Shown: positions 9,996 through 20,645, numbered from the stretch's first letter. The stretch is 64,000 nucleotides of DNA from Planctomycetota bacterium (GCA_029260765.1 JAJDCP010000122.1:1-64000), one strand, 5' to 3'. Notes: generated by a model from the sequence alone, not told the origin. Numbers and translations are program-made.

Positions 9996-10482
9996 ATGGA
10001 GGCATTCAGCGAGCTCGTCCGCAGCCACCAAAAGGAGATCTGGTGCTACCTGCGCGTCCTCGGTTGCGAACCAGCCCAGGCAGACGACCTGACCCAGGAG
10101 ACCTTCCTGGCCGTGCTGCGTCGTCCCTTCGAGCAGTACAACCGGGCTGCGACCGCGGCCTATCTGCGCAAGGTCGCCAAGAACCGCTTCTTGATGGCCC
10201 TCCGCGCGGCGCGTGCGCGACCCAGCACACGCGCGATCGATGCCGTCGAGCCGGCTTTCGCACAACCTGCGCGCAATGGGGGCGGAGCCTATTTCGACGC
10301 GCTGGATGCGTGCCTGCAACAATTGACCGAACGGACGCGCAGAGTTCTGGGATTGCGCTACCGCGAGCAACTGTCAAGCAAAGAGATCGCCACCCGCCTG
10401 ACGCTGAAACCCGCCCATGTCGACACCATCACCCACCGCGCCAAGGCCGCTCTCAAGCGTTGCATCGGCGAGAGGTTGAAGC

Positions 10483-10490
<8 letters not shown>
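9996..10490 (+). CDS. RNA polymerase sigma factor, ECF subfamily
   Basis: A 164-residue ECF sigma factor. Region 2 is seen in CEPAQADDLTQETFLAVL and AAYLRKVAKNRFLMALR (about 30-75). Region 4 is seen in LTERTRRVLGLRYREQLSSKEIATRL with a C-terminal helix THRAKAALKRC (about 108-160). The ATG at 9996 is chosen because GAGG lies 9 bases upstream; a TTG 15 bases earlier is possible. Its 3' end overlaps the start of the membrane protein at 10483 by 8 bases, an arrangement typical of a sigma factor with its membrane regulator. It is transcribed divergently from the beta-helix lipoprotein. Confidence 0.9.
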
Positions 10491-12051
<1,561 letters not shown>

Positions 12052-12199
12052 CTTTCCTGCAGATTTTCAGGCGGGTATGCTACACTTGCAGACCCCTGCA
12101 AGGCTTGCCAGGATTGGTAATGTCGGCAACCCTGTGCGAAGCTGTGGGACACAGCCCAGAGCGGTCGGGAAGCTCGAGCCCCCGAAAGCGGGATGACAC

Positions 12200-14221
12200 G
12201 TGGAAGCGGCTTCTGACAGACAGATCTCTTCGGCCCCGGCGGTGATGGCATTGAGCGGACCCAAGAAGTCGAGCCTGGTCGCAGGGAAATACAAAATCAG
12301 GTCCAAACTGGGCTCCGGCAGCTGTGGCACCGTCTACCGCGCCACCCATGTCGACCTGGGCGCCGACGTCGCCCTCAAGCTGCTCAACAGCGATGTCGCG
12401 ACCAATGATGCCGCCCGCAAGCGTTTCCTGCGCGAAGTGCAGCTGACCACCTCCTTCGTGCACAAATACGCCGTGCAATTGCGCGACTTCGGACGCGACT
12501 CAGAGCGCGATCGGCTCTATTTCACGATGGACCTGATCGAGGGCGTGACGCTGCGCAAGTTCCTCGAGATGAAAGGCACCGTCAGCGAGCGGACCGCGGT
12601 CTACTTCGGCAGCCAGATTCTCGAGGCCATCCACGAAGCGCACCGCGCGGGAATCGTGCACCGCGACCTCAAACCGGCCAATATCCTCGTAACCCGGGGA
12701 CACAAGGACCGTGCCGAGATACGCATTCTCGATTTCGGCATCGCCAAGGCCATCTCGACCTCGCGCACCTCGGGCGGCGACTTGACTGTCGCGGGACTGT
12801 TGCTGGGCACCCCCCGCTACATGAGCCCCGAGCAGGCCCAGGGACTCGAGCTCGACGGGCGCTCCGATCTGTACTCGGTGGCCGTCATCCTGTACGAGAT
12901 GCTGAGTGGACGCATCCCGAGCCTGCCGGCCCGGAATCCGGGCGACGTCATCCAGGCGTTGCTCTACAAGATCGCCAATGAACCTCCCCAAGACTTGTGC
13001 CGGCTTGCGCCTTCGGTGTCCCGCGAAGTCGGCCTGGTGGTCATGCGCCAGCTGGGCAAAGACCCGGCAGGCCGTCTCGGCAGCGCCCACCAGTTCCGCA
13101 AGGCCCTGCGGATGGCCTCGAACACCGCGCTCCGCCGGCGCAAAGAAGATGCGCGCGGCAACGACGAGCTCGACCTCGAGCCGCTTGCCGACGGCTGGGA
13201 CGACAGCAACGAGGCCGGAGACAGCTCGGAGCGCTCGTATGTCGAGCTCTTTCCGTCCCAGCCCGCGAAAAGCGGACGAGGCAAGAAGAGCCGTCGCTTG
13301 CGAGCCTCCCGCTCCGAAGGACAGCTTGCCAAGGTGCGCAGCGGACGCCTGCGGCAGGCGCGTGCAGAGACAGAACGGGAAGGCTCAAACAGCTCTCGCA
13401 CGACGCGCATCATCAAGCTGCCCCCCAATCTGCGGCCGAGCGAAGAGCGTGGCGAGTTCATCAATCAGACCGACGGCTCGATACTGGTATACGTGCCCCC
13501 GGGAAGCTTCACGATGGGGGCGCGACGCCGTGGACCGCCCTCAGCAGCTTCCCTGCCGTTGCCCGAGGCGCGCCTCTACGGAGAGAACCGCCCCGAACAC
13601 ACCGTCAAGGTGGCGCGGGGCTACTTCATCGGGAAGCTGCCCGTCAGTTGGAAACAATACCGACGCTTTTGCAAGGAGACCGGCCGCGAAGCGCCGACAC
13701 GGGTCGATTTTCCCGATGTCACAAAGATCACGGATAAGCACCCGGCGGTCAACGTCAACTGGCACGACTCCCGTGCGTACTGCCGCTGGGCCGGGCTGCG
13801 GCTGCCGAGTGAAGAAGAATGGGAATTTGCTGCCCGGGGCACAGACGGACGCTTGTTTCCCTGGGGTGGCGAAGAGGTCGGGCCCGAGCACATGAATTGG
13901 GAAGGACACCCTCTGTTTGGACGCCGCTCCACCTGCCAACTGGGCATCTTCCCCGCAGGCGTCTCGCCCTACGGCTGCTTGGACATGTCCGGTAATGTCT
14001 GCGAATGGACCGGTGACAGCTACGCCGACTACCCGGGGGCCCCGCGTACCGAGCCCAGGGCCTCCAAGGCCGGGCAGCGTCGCGTGATCCGAGGAGGATC
14101 GTGGCTGCACGCGGTGGTCGACTGCCAGACTACCAGCCGGGGCGCTGAGCTGCCGAACGAGCGCCGCAACTGGCTGGGGTTCCGCGTCTGCGTCGCAGCG
14201 CCCGAGCGAGGCCGCGCATGA
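12200..14221 (+). CDS. Ser/Thr protein kinase with C-terminal FGE-sulfatase-like domain
   Basis: A 673-residue cytoplasmic protein with no membrane segment. The kinase domain (about 30-300) is complete: GSGSCGTVYRA loop, VALKLL lysine, HRDLKPANIL catalytic loop, DFGIAKA and GTPRYMSPEQ. A charged linker (about 300-415) follows. An FGE/SUMF1-like domain (about 420-665) shows PPGSFTMGA, NVNWHDSRAYCRWAG, LRLPSEEEWEFAARG, MSGNVCEWTGD and VIRGGSW. Such fused domains are usually ligand-binding rather than sulfatase-activating; that is family knowledge. GTG at 12200 is a tentative start; ATG at 12245 is an alternative without a ribosome site. It overlaps the oxygenase gene by 4 bases. Confidence 0.93.
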   Translation: MEAASDRQISSAPAVMALSGPKKSSLVAGKYKIRSKLGSGSCGTVYRATHVDLGADVALKLLNSDVATNDAARKRFLREVQLTTSFVHKYAVQLRDFGRDSERDRLYFTMDLIEGVTLRKFLEMKGTVSERTAVYFGSQILEAIHEAHRAGIVHRDLKPANILVTRGHKDRAEIRILDFGIAKAISTSRTSGGDLTVAGLLLGTPRYMSPEQAQGLELDGRSDLYSVAVILYEMLSGRIPSLPARNPGDVIQALLYKIANEPPQDLCRLAPSVSREVGLVVMRQLGKDPAGRLGSAHQFRKALRMASNTALRRRKEDARGNDELDLEPLADGWDDSNEAGDSSERSYVELFPSQPAKSGRGKKSRRLRASRSEGQLAKVRSGRLRQARAETEREGSNSSRTTRIIKLPPNLRPSEERGEFINQTDGSILVYVPPGSFTMGARRRGPPSAASLPLPEARLYGENRPEHTVKVARGYFIGKLPVSWKQYRRFCKETGREAPTRVDFPDVTKITDKHPAVNVNWHDSRAYCRWAGLRLPSEEEWEFAARGTDGRLFPWGGEEVGPEHMNWEGHPLFGRRSTCQLGIFPAGVSPYGCLDMSGNVCEWTGDSYADYPGAPRTEPRASKAGQRRVIRGGSWLHAVVDCQTTSRGAELPNERRNWLGFRVCVAAPERGRA

Positions 14222-15018
14222 GGTTCACCTGCAGCTGCCAGAGGCGCCTCTTGATCAAGACGGGCAAGCCCGGCATGAAGATCCGCTGTCCTGGCTGCAA
14301 GAAGGTCTCTGTGCTGACGGCGCAGCGTCACTCGTCACGCGTCAAACGGAACCGAACCCAACGCCAGGAACCTAGAGCCCTGCGCAGCACTCTGCCGGCG
14401 CCGCCCCGGGCAGTCACGCGCCGGACGGCTCCGCGGGCCGAGCCCCGGCGCACCGATCTCGGTGAGATGATCTTCACGATCTCGGATCTGCTCTCTCCCA
14501 ACAAGTGCCGAAAACTGATCTCTGCCAGTGAGCGCTTTGGCTTCCAGGTCGCTTCCCCAGACATCGACAGTGGCCAGCAGCTGTTTGAGGGGGTCGCCGA
14601 CATGGGGACGGTCACGACCGAACAACCACGCTGGGCGGCATCTCTCTGGCAGGCCTTTCGGCGGTTGATCCCCGACTTCCGTGGGCTGAAAGCCGTGCGG
14701 CTGGGTGAGACATTCACCTTCTATCGCTTTCTGACCGGACAGAGCCTTGGTTGGCACAAAGACCGTCAGTTGGAAGGCAGATTCCAGGACAAGAGCTGGC
14801 TGACGCTGCTCGTGTATCTGAACGACAACTTCCAGGGCGGGGGCACCAACCTGCTCGAGACCGTAGTCCGGCCGCGCCAGGGCTCCGCGCTCTGTTTTGC
14901 CCACGACCTGCCCCACCAGTCCAAAGTCGTGATCCAGGGCACGCAGTACATCATGCGCGGCGATATCTTCTATTCCGATCCGCTCGGAACCATGGACGCC
15001 ACACTCCGCGGCTATTGA
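14218..15018 (+). CDS. 2-oxoglutarate/Fe(II) oxygenase with N-terminal zinc ribbon (prolyl-4-hydroxylase-like)
   Basis: A 266-residue protein. Residues 4-25 hold CSC...CPGC, likely a zinc ribbon, followed by a basic Arg-rich linker (about 35-75). The rest is a double-stranded beta-helix oxygenase: SLGWHKDRQ supplies His-x-Asp (about 179-181), LPHQSKVV supplies the distal His (about 231), and QYIMRGDIFY carries the 2-oxoglutarate-binding Arg. It would hydroxylate a protein or small-molecule side chain. ATGA overlap with the kinase-FGE gene indicates translational coupling, suggesting a shared pathway. Substrate is unknown. Confidence 0.88.
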   Translation: MRFTCSCQRRLLIKTGKPGMKIRCPGCKKVSVLTAQRHSSRVKRNRTQRQEPRALRSTLPAPPRAVTRRTAPRAEPRRTDLGEMIFTISDLLSPNKCRKLISASERFGFQVASPDIDSGQQLFEGVADMGTVTTEQPRWAASLWQAFRRLIPDFRGLKAVRLGETFTFYRFLTGQSLGWHKDRQLEGRFQDKSWLTLLVYLNDNFQGGGTNLLETVVRPRQGSALCFAHDLPHQSKVVIQGTQYIMRGDIFYSDPLGTMDATLRGY

Positions 15019-15037
15019 CGGTGCTTGTGCACGCCTC

Positions 15038-15071
15038 AACAAAACAAGCCAGGGCGGGTCATCCCCGCCCT
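15038..15071 (-). terminator. Probable terminator of the secreted protein gene at 15097..15651
   Basis: An 8-bp GC stem (AGGGCGGG at 15051-15058 with CCCGCCCT at 15064-15071) is followed on the minus strand by a T-rich tract (TTGTTTTGTTG). The plus-strand side has no T run, so it mainly serves the minus-strand gene, though both convergent genes end here. Confidence 0.7.
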
Positions 15072-15096
15072 GCCTGATGGCCAGCATGCACGAGGG

Positions 15097-15651
15097 TCAG
15101 TCGTCCTGCAACGTCTCGATCGAGTCGTACCACGCCTGGTACTGCTCCTCGTGGTCGAGGGCATGTCCCTTGGGATGCTTCAGGATGATCAAGACGGCGC
15201 CCTGCGAGGTCGAGCCAAAGAAGACAAGGAAGACCGTCTTGTCCCGTTTGCGATGACCTACCCAACGGCGGTGGTTGGTCGCACCCTCGGGCGTGATCTC
15301 GCGCCAGCGCTCATCATTCGGCAGCATGGTGAAGGCTTTCACGAAACGGCGCACGTTCTCGGGCTGCTCGGTATCACCACCCTCACGAGCGAAGACGTAC
15401 ATGTCGCAGCGTTCGTTCGGACGCTTGTTGGGATTGAAAGCGTGGGCGAAACCCCAAGCACGACCATCTGCATCGTCCCAGCTCTCGTCGACCCATTCGG
15501 CGCTCGGCGGGATCTCAAACCGCATCCCGAAGCGCTGCGAGCTATGCAGCACCCAGTCGTCGGTGCCATCGGCAAGAGTCCAGCCAGACAGTGCCAGCGC
15601 AAAGCCAGCTATACACATCAGTCGTTGTTTGATTGAAAACCGGCGTGTCAT
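15097..15651 (-). CDS. Secreted protein of unknown function
   Basis: A 184-residue protein with a signal peptide (about 1-27, LMCIAGFALALSGWTLA). The mature domain begins WVLHSSQRFGMRFEIPPSAEW and has alternating strands, resembling small secreted lipid- or stress-associated alpha/beta proteins, but I do not recognise a family. GGAGG lies 6 bases before the ATG at 15651. It converges with the oxygenase gene and has its own terminator. Confidence 0.75.
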   Translation of the reverse strand: MTRRFSIKQRLMCIAGFALALSGWTLADGTDDWVLHSSQRFGMRFEIPPSAEWVDESWDDADGRAWGFAHAFNPNKRPNERCDMYVFAREGGDTEQPENVRRFVKAFTMLPNDERWREITPEGATNHRRWVGHRKRDKTVFLVFFGSTSQGAVLIILKHPKGHALDHEEQYQAWYDSIETLQDD

Positions 15652-15784
15652 CGAAACCTCCAAAGGTTGTGCCTCCCGGCACCCCAGCGACGGAACCAGG
15701 ACGGGCCTTGTTCAATCGCATCGGGATGATTTTTCATCACTATCAGAATAGCCACGCACGGGGCACAGAGCAAACCCTCCCTTC

Positions 15785-18274
15785 TCAAGGATTCGCTGCC
15801 TCAGGGAGAGTCAAGACTGTGCGCACAAAACGGAAACCCAGGTCGTTGCCATGCACAGAAGGTCCACTCTTGTCACGGACCGATGACGCGCAGAGTTTTG
15901 CCGTCATGCCCCAGCTGCCGCCACGGGCCACACGCTCGGAACCCGTCTCAGGTCCCGCCGGATCGTGCACCAGGCCCTCAGGATAGGGACCGTACCAATC
16001 CCAACACCACTCCCAGACGTTGCCGTGCAGGTCGTACAGACCCCAGGGATTGGCAGGGTAGAACTTGATCGGGGCTGGATGCCCGACGATGATTCCGAAA
16101 TTGGCTTCCTCCTCCCCGAGCCGCTCGCCCGTGGAGAATTGGGTCTTGGTGCCGGCCCGGCAGGCGAATTCCCACTCCGACTCGGTGGGAAGACGGTAGC
16201 CGCTACGGTCCAGGCCGAGCAGCAGGACATCTTCCCCTTGGATCTCGTAGACCGGCTCCAGTCCCTCGATCTCTGAGAGCTTGTTGCAGAACTCGACCGC
16301 CTCGAACCAGCTGACCCTCTCGACCGAAGCCTCCCCCACCGCCTGGAAGTGGGACGGATTGTGGTCCATGATCCCTTTCCACTCGTCTTGAGAGACCGGC
16401 GCGGCCTTCATCAGGAAAGGACGGGTCAGCTCGACCTCATGCTCATGCTCATCATGAGCCCGGTCAGGGTCCGTCTGCGGAGCCCCCATCACAAAGCGCC
16501 CGGGGGGGACGAGCACCAACTCCATACCGAGAGTGTTCTTTGCCGCCAGAGGCACGGAATGCAGCTCGGCACAGCCGGTCTGGCCTTCTCCGGGCTCCCA
16601 CCACAGCTCTTCCACCGGTGTCAATGGCGTCGCGGCAAGCCGCATCTCCCAACCCCCGCCAGCCTGCTCGTCGAGCTCAGCTTCGCCGAGGTTCTCTAGC
16701 GTCTCGATCAGCTCGTCAAACGACTGGTAGCGTTGCACCGGGTGCTGCAGCGTGCAGAGCTCGAGAATGTCCCAGAGCCGCTCAGAGACGTTGCCCGACA
16801 CCGCGTCGTCGCTGCGGTCCGGTTGGGCCTCGCCTGTCAACAGCAGGAATCCCAGGCGTCCCCACGAGAACACATCGGTGGCCGGAGCCAGGGTCTCATC
16901 GATCTCGCCGCGCTGCTCCGGCGCGGAAAACTGGAGGCTCTGCAACATCTCGGCGTCGATGCGCGAGCGCCCGAGATGTTTGCTCTGCCAATAGCGGTGC
17001 AGGGTCACACTGAGCGGCCGCAACCCGAATCCCACGATCCGAGGCGTCAGCATGGGACCCTCGGGAAACACGATCAATTCGGGACGCAGATCTCCATGGA
17101 TCACGCCGAGGTCGTGCGCCGATTGCATCCCCTGTGCCAATTTGGTCAGGATCGGCACCGCCTGTTCCTCAGGCAACGGGGCTTCCGCCACCAGGTCTGC
17201 CATGGTCCTGCCTGCGGAGAAATCGGTGACCAGGAAAGGCGCCTGGCGTATGCGCCGGTCGGCCCAGTTCCAGGCCAGGACACGTTCCAGATAGGGAGAG
17301 GTGTGGCGCGCCAGGCGCCGGGCTTCGGCGAAGACCTGTTCGCCGCTGAGCTCTCCCCCGCCCAGACCGTGGACCACCACACGCTGCCCGGTCTGATGCT
17401 CGCAGAGAAAGGAGACCCCGTAGGTTCCACAGCGCAGGATGGCCTGCGCTGTGTAAGCATGCGTATCGAACAGCTCGCAATCTTCGATCGATTCGACCAG
17501 TGCCTTGCCGAACGTCTCCAACGCCTCTTCCGGCTGCTCAGCCTGCAGGTGCGCGTGGAAGCGGTTCAGAAGGTAGAAGCCACGCCGACGAGCATCCATC
17601 GATCCGCGGGCAGCGGCCGCAAAACACTCGGCCGCCTCTTGCGGGGAGCCGATCGTGAAATACAACTGGCCGATGGCATTGAGGATGGCCGTCTTGCGTA
17701 TGACGTCTTGCGGCAATGCCTTGATGCGTGGCGGCAAACCCAACAGCAGGGAAGGATCGTCGGCAAAATGGATGCCAAGCGCATCGATGACGCGCACCCG
17801 TTCGCGGATGCCCAGCTTCTTCCGCAGACACTCGTGCAGCAGGTTCAGGACTTCGAGCCGACTGTCGACCGCCGGCATACTGGTGTGCGAGAGCACGGAC
17901 TCCTGGTCACTCTTCAGGAAGTCGAGCAGGCCTGGCAGGCTGCGCAGCGTCGACTCCATCGTGCGCAGCGACGCCCGCTGCTCTTCGCTGCCCTGCTCCA
18001 TCAGATCGATCAACGTGGAGACGTCTTCGGGGGCGGGCGCCCGCCCGGCGAGGCCAGCGAGGATCGACTGGCCATTCTCTTCGATCACGCGCAGAATCTG
18101 GCGCAAGTGCGACAGATGGCTCGGTTCATGGACGTGGTCGATCCGCTCGAGAGCGCTTTCGATCCAGACGAAGGGCCCGAGCCGTCGGCATACGAAAGCG
18201 GCCAGCGGCGGCACATAGCGGGCCGCATCCTCTTGAGAGGTTCCCAGCCGTTCCATCGAGTCCCAACGGTTCAT
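15785..18274 (-). CDS. Pseudokinase with C-terminal FGE-sulfatase-like domain
   Basis: An 829-residue protein. Residues about 1-270 are helical, with a TPR-like stretch (about 195-265, AILNAIGQLYFTIGSPQEAA). A kinase fold covers about 280-560 but key residues are lost: the VAIK lysine is His302 (RVVVHGL), HRD is HGD (393-395), the catalytic-loop Asn is Leu400, and DFG is GFG (415-417). It should not phosphorylate. The FGE-like domain (about 600-829) keeps LVPPGRFVMGAP, VERVSWFEAVEFCN, YRLPTESEWEFACRAG, LHGNVWEWCWDWYG and VARGGSWG. The start at 18274 is chosen because upstream codons look non-coding. It is a companion in type to the active kinase-FGE at 12200..14221. Confidence 0.88.
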   Translation of the reverse strand: MNRWDSMERLGTSQEDAARYVPPLAAFVCRRLGPFVWIESALERIDHVHEPSHLSHLRQILRVIEENGQSILAGLAGRAPAPEDVSTLIDLMEQGSEEQRASLRTMESTLRSLPGLLDFLKSDQESVLSHTSMPAVDSRLEVLNLLHECLRKKLGIRERVRVIDALGIHFADDPSLLLGLPPRIKALPQDVIRKTAILNAIGQLYFTIGSPQEAAECFAAAARGSMDARRRGFYLLNRFHAHLQAEQPEEALETFGKALVESIEDCELFDTHAYTAQAILRCGTYGVSFLCEHQTGQRVVVHGLGGGELSGEQVFAEARRLARHTSPYLERVLAWNWADRRIRQAPFLVTDFSAGRTMADLVAEAPLPEEQAVPILTKLAQGMQSAHDLGVIHGDLRPELIVFPEGPMLTPRIVGFGLRPLSVTLHRYWQSKHLGRSRIDAEMLQSLQFSAPEQRGEIDETLAPATDVFSWGRLGFLLLTGEAQPDRSDDAVSGNVSERLWDILELCTLQHPVQRYQSFDELIETLENLGEAELDEQAGGGWEMRLAATPLTPVEELWWEPGEGQTGCAELHSVPLAAKNTLGMELVLVPPGRFVMGAPQTDPDRAHDEHEHEVELTRPFLMKAAPVSQDEWKGIMDHNPSHFQAVGEASVERVSWFEAVEFCNKLSEIEGLEPVYEIQGEDVLLLGLDRSGYRLPTESEWEFACRAGTKTQFSTGERLGEEEANFGIIVGHPAPIKFYPANPWGLYDLHGNVWEWCWDWYGPYPEGLVHDPAGPETGSERVARGGSWGMTAKLCASSVRDKSGPSVHGNDLGFRFVRTVLTLPEAANP

Positions 18275-18623
18275 GCCCGAATTACCCCAGACCGAAGGTC
18301 CACTAGCGCCAGCGCCGCGTCCTGTACCGAAATTGTCGCGCTGCGGCACCCGTGCACGCAGCCTCCTGGTTGGGCTTGCGAGCGAACACACAACCCAACA
18401 TGGCCCCGGCTGGAAGACGCGGCAACTCGGCCCTTCAAAGATAGCACAGCACGACCCGGCTGGCCACTTTCGGCCTCCAGCGCGGCACGCGCGCTGGCAC
18501 GAGCCCAGGGCGAGGCCAGACGCGCCGGGAAGTCCAGTCTCAGGCAGCAGATACGCACTTCCATCGGCACGAAACGCTGCCTACCATTAAGAGTCCTCCC
18601 CAACGCTTCGAAGGCACGCCACC
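18275..18623. other. Divergent intergenic region, no gene seen
   Basis: About 350 bases between the divergently transcribed pseudokinase gene and the Lys-rich protein gene. It should hold both promoters, but I cannot pick out convincing -35/-10 pairs, operators or RNA genes. Confidence 0.4.
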
Positions 18624-19292
18624 ATGACCTACAAGTTCAAGGAGCGCGTGCAGCAGACCGTCGTCGCCAAGAAGGACGCCTACGCCGCGAAGTGGGTACG
18701 GAAGGTTCTCGACAGCTTCGTCGCCAAACTGGGCGGCTACCTCAAGACCCTCAAGGCTTCGATCCCCAACAAAGCAGGCGGCTACACGCTGCGCACCAGC
18801 CTCGACTTCAAGAAGCCCGTCTGGAAGGGCAAGACCCTGCCCTTCACGATCAGGCTGTTGGTCGAGGCCAGCCACTGGACCGGCTGGCCAGACGTGATCG
18901 AGGTCAAGATCCAGGGCAAGCTCGGCTACACGACCAAACGCAACGGCAATGTCACCAAGCTGATGTTCGACGTCAGTTTCGAATTCTTCGCCAAGGAAGC
19001 CGCTCTGCCCACGATCAAGGAGAAGCTCTCCGAAGCGAGCGGCGACAAGATCCAACGAAACGAAGACATCCGCAAATACCTCAAGAGCACCATCCAGACG
19101 TACCTGCAACGCTTGAAGAAGGCCGTGGCGGCCGGAGTCAAAGACTTCAAGAAGGTCTTTGAAGAGGCGAAAAAAGACACACCGAAGAGCGACGAGCCCA
19201 GCGCGTCCAGACCACGGAGCACCGTCGCCCGAGGGGCGATCTCCCCGTTTTCTCCCGAAGCCCTGCTCCCGGGACTGCATCTGCTCATCTGA
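18624..19292 (+). CDS. Lys-rich protein of unknown function
   Basis: A 222-residue cytoplasmic-looking protein with no signal peptide. Residues 1-70 and 130-185 are Lys-rich amphipathic helices (YLKSTIQTYLQRLKKAV), flanking a beta-rich middle (LPFTIRLLVEASHWTGW). The C-terminal 35 residues are low complexity. No family is recognised. Upstream AAGG lies 9 bases before the ATG. It stands between the pseudokinase gene and the thioredoxin pair without evident coupling. Confidence 0.65.
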   Translation: MTYKFKERVQQTVVAKKDAYAAKWVRKVLDSFVAKLGGYLKTLKASIPNKAGGYTLRTSLDFKKPVWKGKTLPFTIRLLVEASHWTGWPDVIEVKIQGKLGYTTKRNGNVTKLMFDVSFEFFAKEAALPTIKEKLSEASGDKIQRNEDIRKYLKSTIQTYLQRLKKAVAAGVKDFKKVFEEAKKDTPKSDEPSASRPRSTVARGAISPFSPEALLPGLHLLI

Positions 19293-19502
19293 GCAGGCGT
19301 GCAAGAAAGCTCAACAGCCGTCGGGAACTTCAGGGGCACGCCATCCGTTCTGAATAGCAGTTCTATTGCCGCCGTCGGGCAGATAGGGTAGTGTCCGGGC
19401 TTGCCGGGCCTGCCAGTCGGGTGGTAGAACGGAAACAGTAGTGCGAATGCCGGCTCTGCGGTGGTCACCCGAATCCGCGGACAACCTGAACAGGAGAATG
19501 CC

Positions 19503-20045
19503 GTGCGCAAACTGTCTCTCTTCCTCTGCCTTTTGTTGGGGCTCTGCGCCCCACTTCTAGCGCAGGATGAGGAAGTTGAACTCAAGGGGCTGGACGCACC
19601 CGAGATCGAAGCGTCCACCTGGCTGAACAGCGACGAGCCGATCACGCTCGAGAGTCTGCGCGGCCAGGTTGTTGTGCTGTACTTCTGGGGAGTCTGGTGA
19701 GGACCGTGTCGTGGGGGGGTCCCCCACACCAAAGAGCTCTACGAAGAGCTTGCTGAGATCGACGACGCGACAATGATCACCATTCATACCGACTCCGCCA
19801 AAGAGAAGTGCGCCCCTTTCGTTGCCGACCAGGAGATTCCCTATCCGGTCGCAGTTGATGGCAACGACGTTATCATCAAGAAATACGGCGTGCGGGCATT
19901 CCCGACCTATATGATCATCGGCAAAGACGGCAAGGTCTTCGAGACCGACGCCTGGCCGGCCGACACCCTGCCCGCTTGGATCGAGAAAGCCCGCCAGGCG
20001 GCGGGTCCCGGGGACACGGACAAACCATCGGAGGAGGAACGTTGA
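19503..20045 (+). CDS. Predicted selenoprotein: TlpA/ResA-like thioredoxin with WUGPC motif
   Basis: A 180-residue exported thioredoxin-fold protein read through an in-frame TGA at 19698-19700 as selenocysteine (residue 66). GTG at 19503 follows an AGGAG site by 6 bases. The signal peptide spans about residues 1-20 (KLSLFLCLLLGLCAPLLA). The active site reads FWGVW-U-GPCRGGVPHTKEL, where relatives have WCGPC, so Sec replaces the first redox Cys and Cys69 resolves it. Downstream sequence is intact, ending with the cis-Pro region VRAFPTYMIIGKDG. A hairpin 17 bases after the TGA fits a bacterial SECIS. The stop overlaps the next start (TGATG). A nonsense mutation or sequencing error is the alternative. 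Confidence 0.88.
19701..19729 (+). promoter_or_regulatory. Predicted bacterial SECIS element (selenoprotein 1)
   Basis: Directly after TGA 19698-19700, a 7-bp stem (GTGGGGG 19711-19717 with CCCCCAC 19721-19727) closes a GGT loop (19718-19720), extended by two pairs across a bulged C. The UGA-to-loop distance is 17 bases and the loop begins with G, as described for bacterial SECIS hairpins. The stem forces two GGG Gly codons and a CCC Pro codon. Confidence 0.8.
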
Positions 20046-20584
20046 TGCGTTGGAGTGTAATTCTAGTGGCCTGCCTGTGCCTGAGTGGCCTGGCGGACCC
20101 TGTCGCCGTCGGCGATGCAGTGAACGACGTGGTGCTGACCGCCCTCGACGGCACCGAAGTGAATCTGAGCGAATTCGTCGCGAGCGAAGAGAACGAAGGC
20201 AAGATCGTCGTGCTCGCGTCCTGGTCGTTCAAATGCCCATCCGGCAAACCCTACATCCCCTACCACCAAGAGCTCGCTGCCTGGTGCGAAGAGCAGGGTG
20301 TGGTCTACGTCGCCGTCTCGATGTACGGCGAAGGCCAGGAAAAGGTCGAGAAGTACGTCAAAGAGCACGGCATCGAACACGGGATCGCCATCGACGAAGG
20401 CTGCAAGGTCGCCGAGACCTTCGACACCCGCGTTGTCAACACCGCCTACGTGATCAGCACTGAAGGCGTCTTGAGCTTCGCCGGCGGCCTCGGCCGCGGT
20501 GAGAACGACCCCGTGCGCCAGGCCGTCCTCGACCTGAAAGAGGGCCGTGAGGTCGCGACCACCAGCACCCGGCCCTCCGGCTGA
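20045..20584 (+). CDS. Exported redoxin (thioredoxin-fold) partner of the selenoprotein
   Basis: A 179-residue protein with a signal peptide (MRWSVILVACLCLSGLADP) and a TlpA/AhpC-TSA-type fold: VGDAVNDVVLTALDGTEVNL, then KIVVLASWSFKCPSGKPY with a single Cys at the usual active-site position, then VVYVAVSMYGEG and a VVNTAYVIS strand at the cis-Pro region. One-Cys active sites suggest peroxiredoxin-like or reductant-dependent action. Its ATG overlaps the selenoprotein stop by one base and has GGAGGAGG upstream, so the two are coupled and probably form an electron-transfer pair in the periplasm; that role is inferred. A terminator follows at 20646. Confidence 0.82.
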   Translation: MRWSVILVACLCLSGLADPVAVGDAVNDVVLTALDGTEVNLSEFVASEENEGKIVVLASWSFKCPSGKPYIPYHQELAAWCEEQGVVYVAVSMYGEGQEKVEKYVKEHGIEHGIAIDEGCKVAETFDTRVVNTAYVISTEGVLSFAGGLGRGENDPVRQAVLDLKEGREVATTSTRPSG

Positions 20585-20645
20585 CGCGTGCGACGCAACT
20601 GAGTGCCGTGAGCACTCACACGTAAGGGTCCGCGCGGGCCCTTAG

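Noticed and set aside
16733..19162. Long plus-strand open frame (809 codons)
   Set aside because: It lies opposite the pseudokinase-FGE gene and crosses the real gene at 18624 in the wrong frame.
19698..19700. TGA as a pseudogene-causing nonsense mutation
   Set aside because: The downstream frame is intact with the second active-site Cys and cis-Pro, and the hairpin is correctly placed; Sec fits better, though it is not proven.
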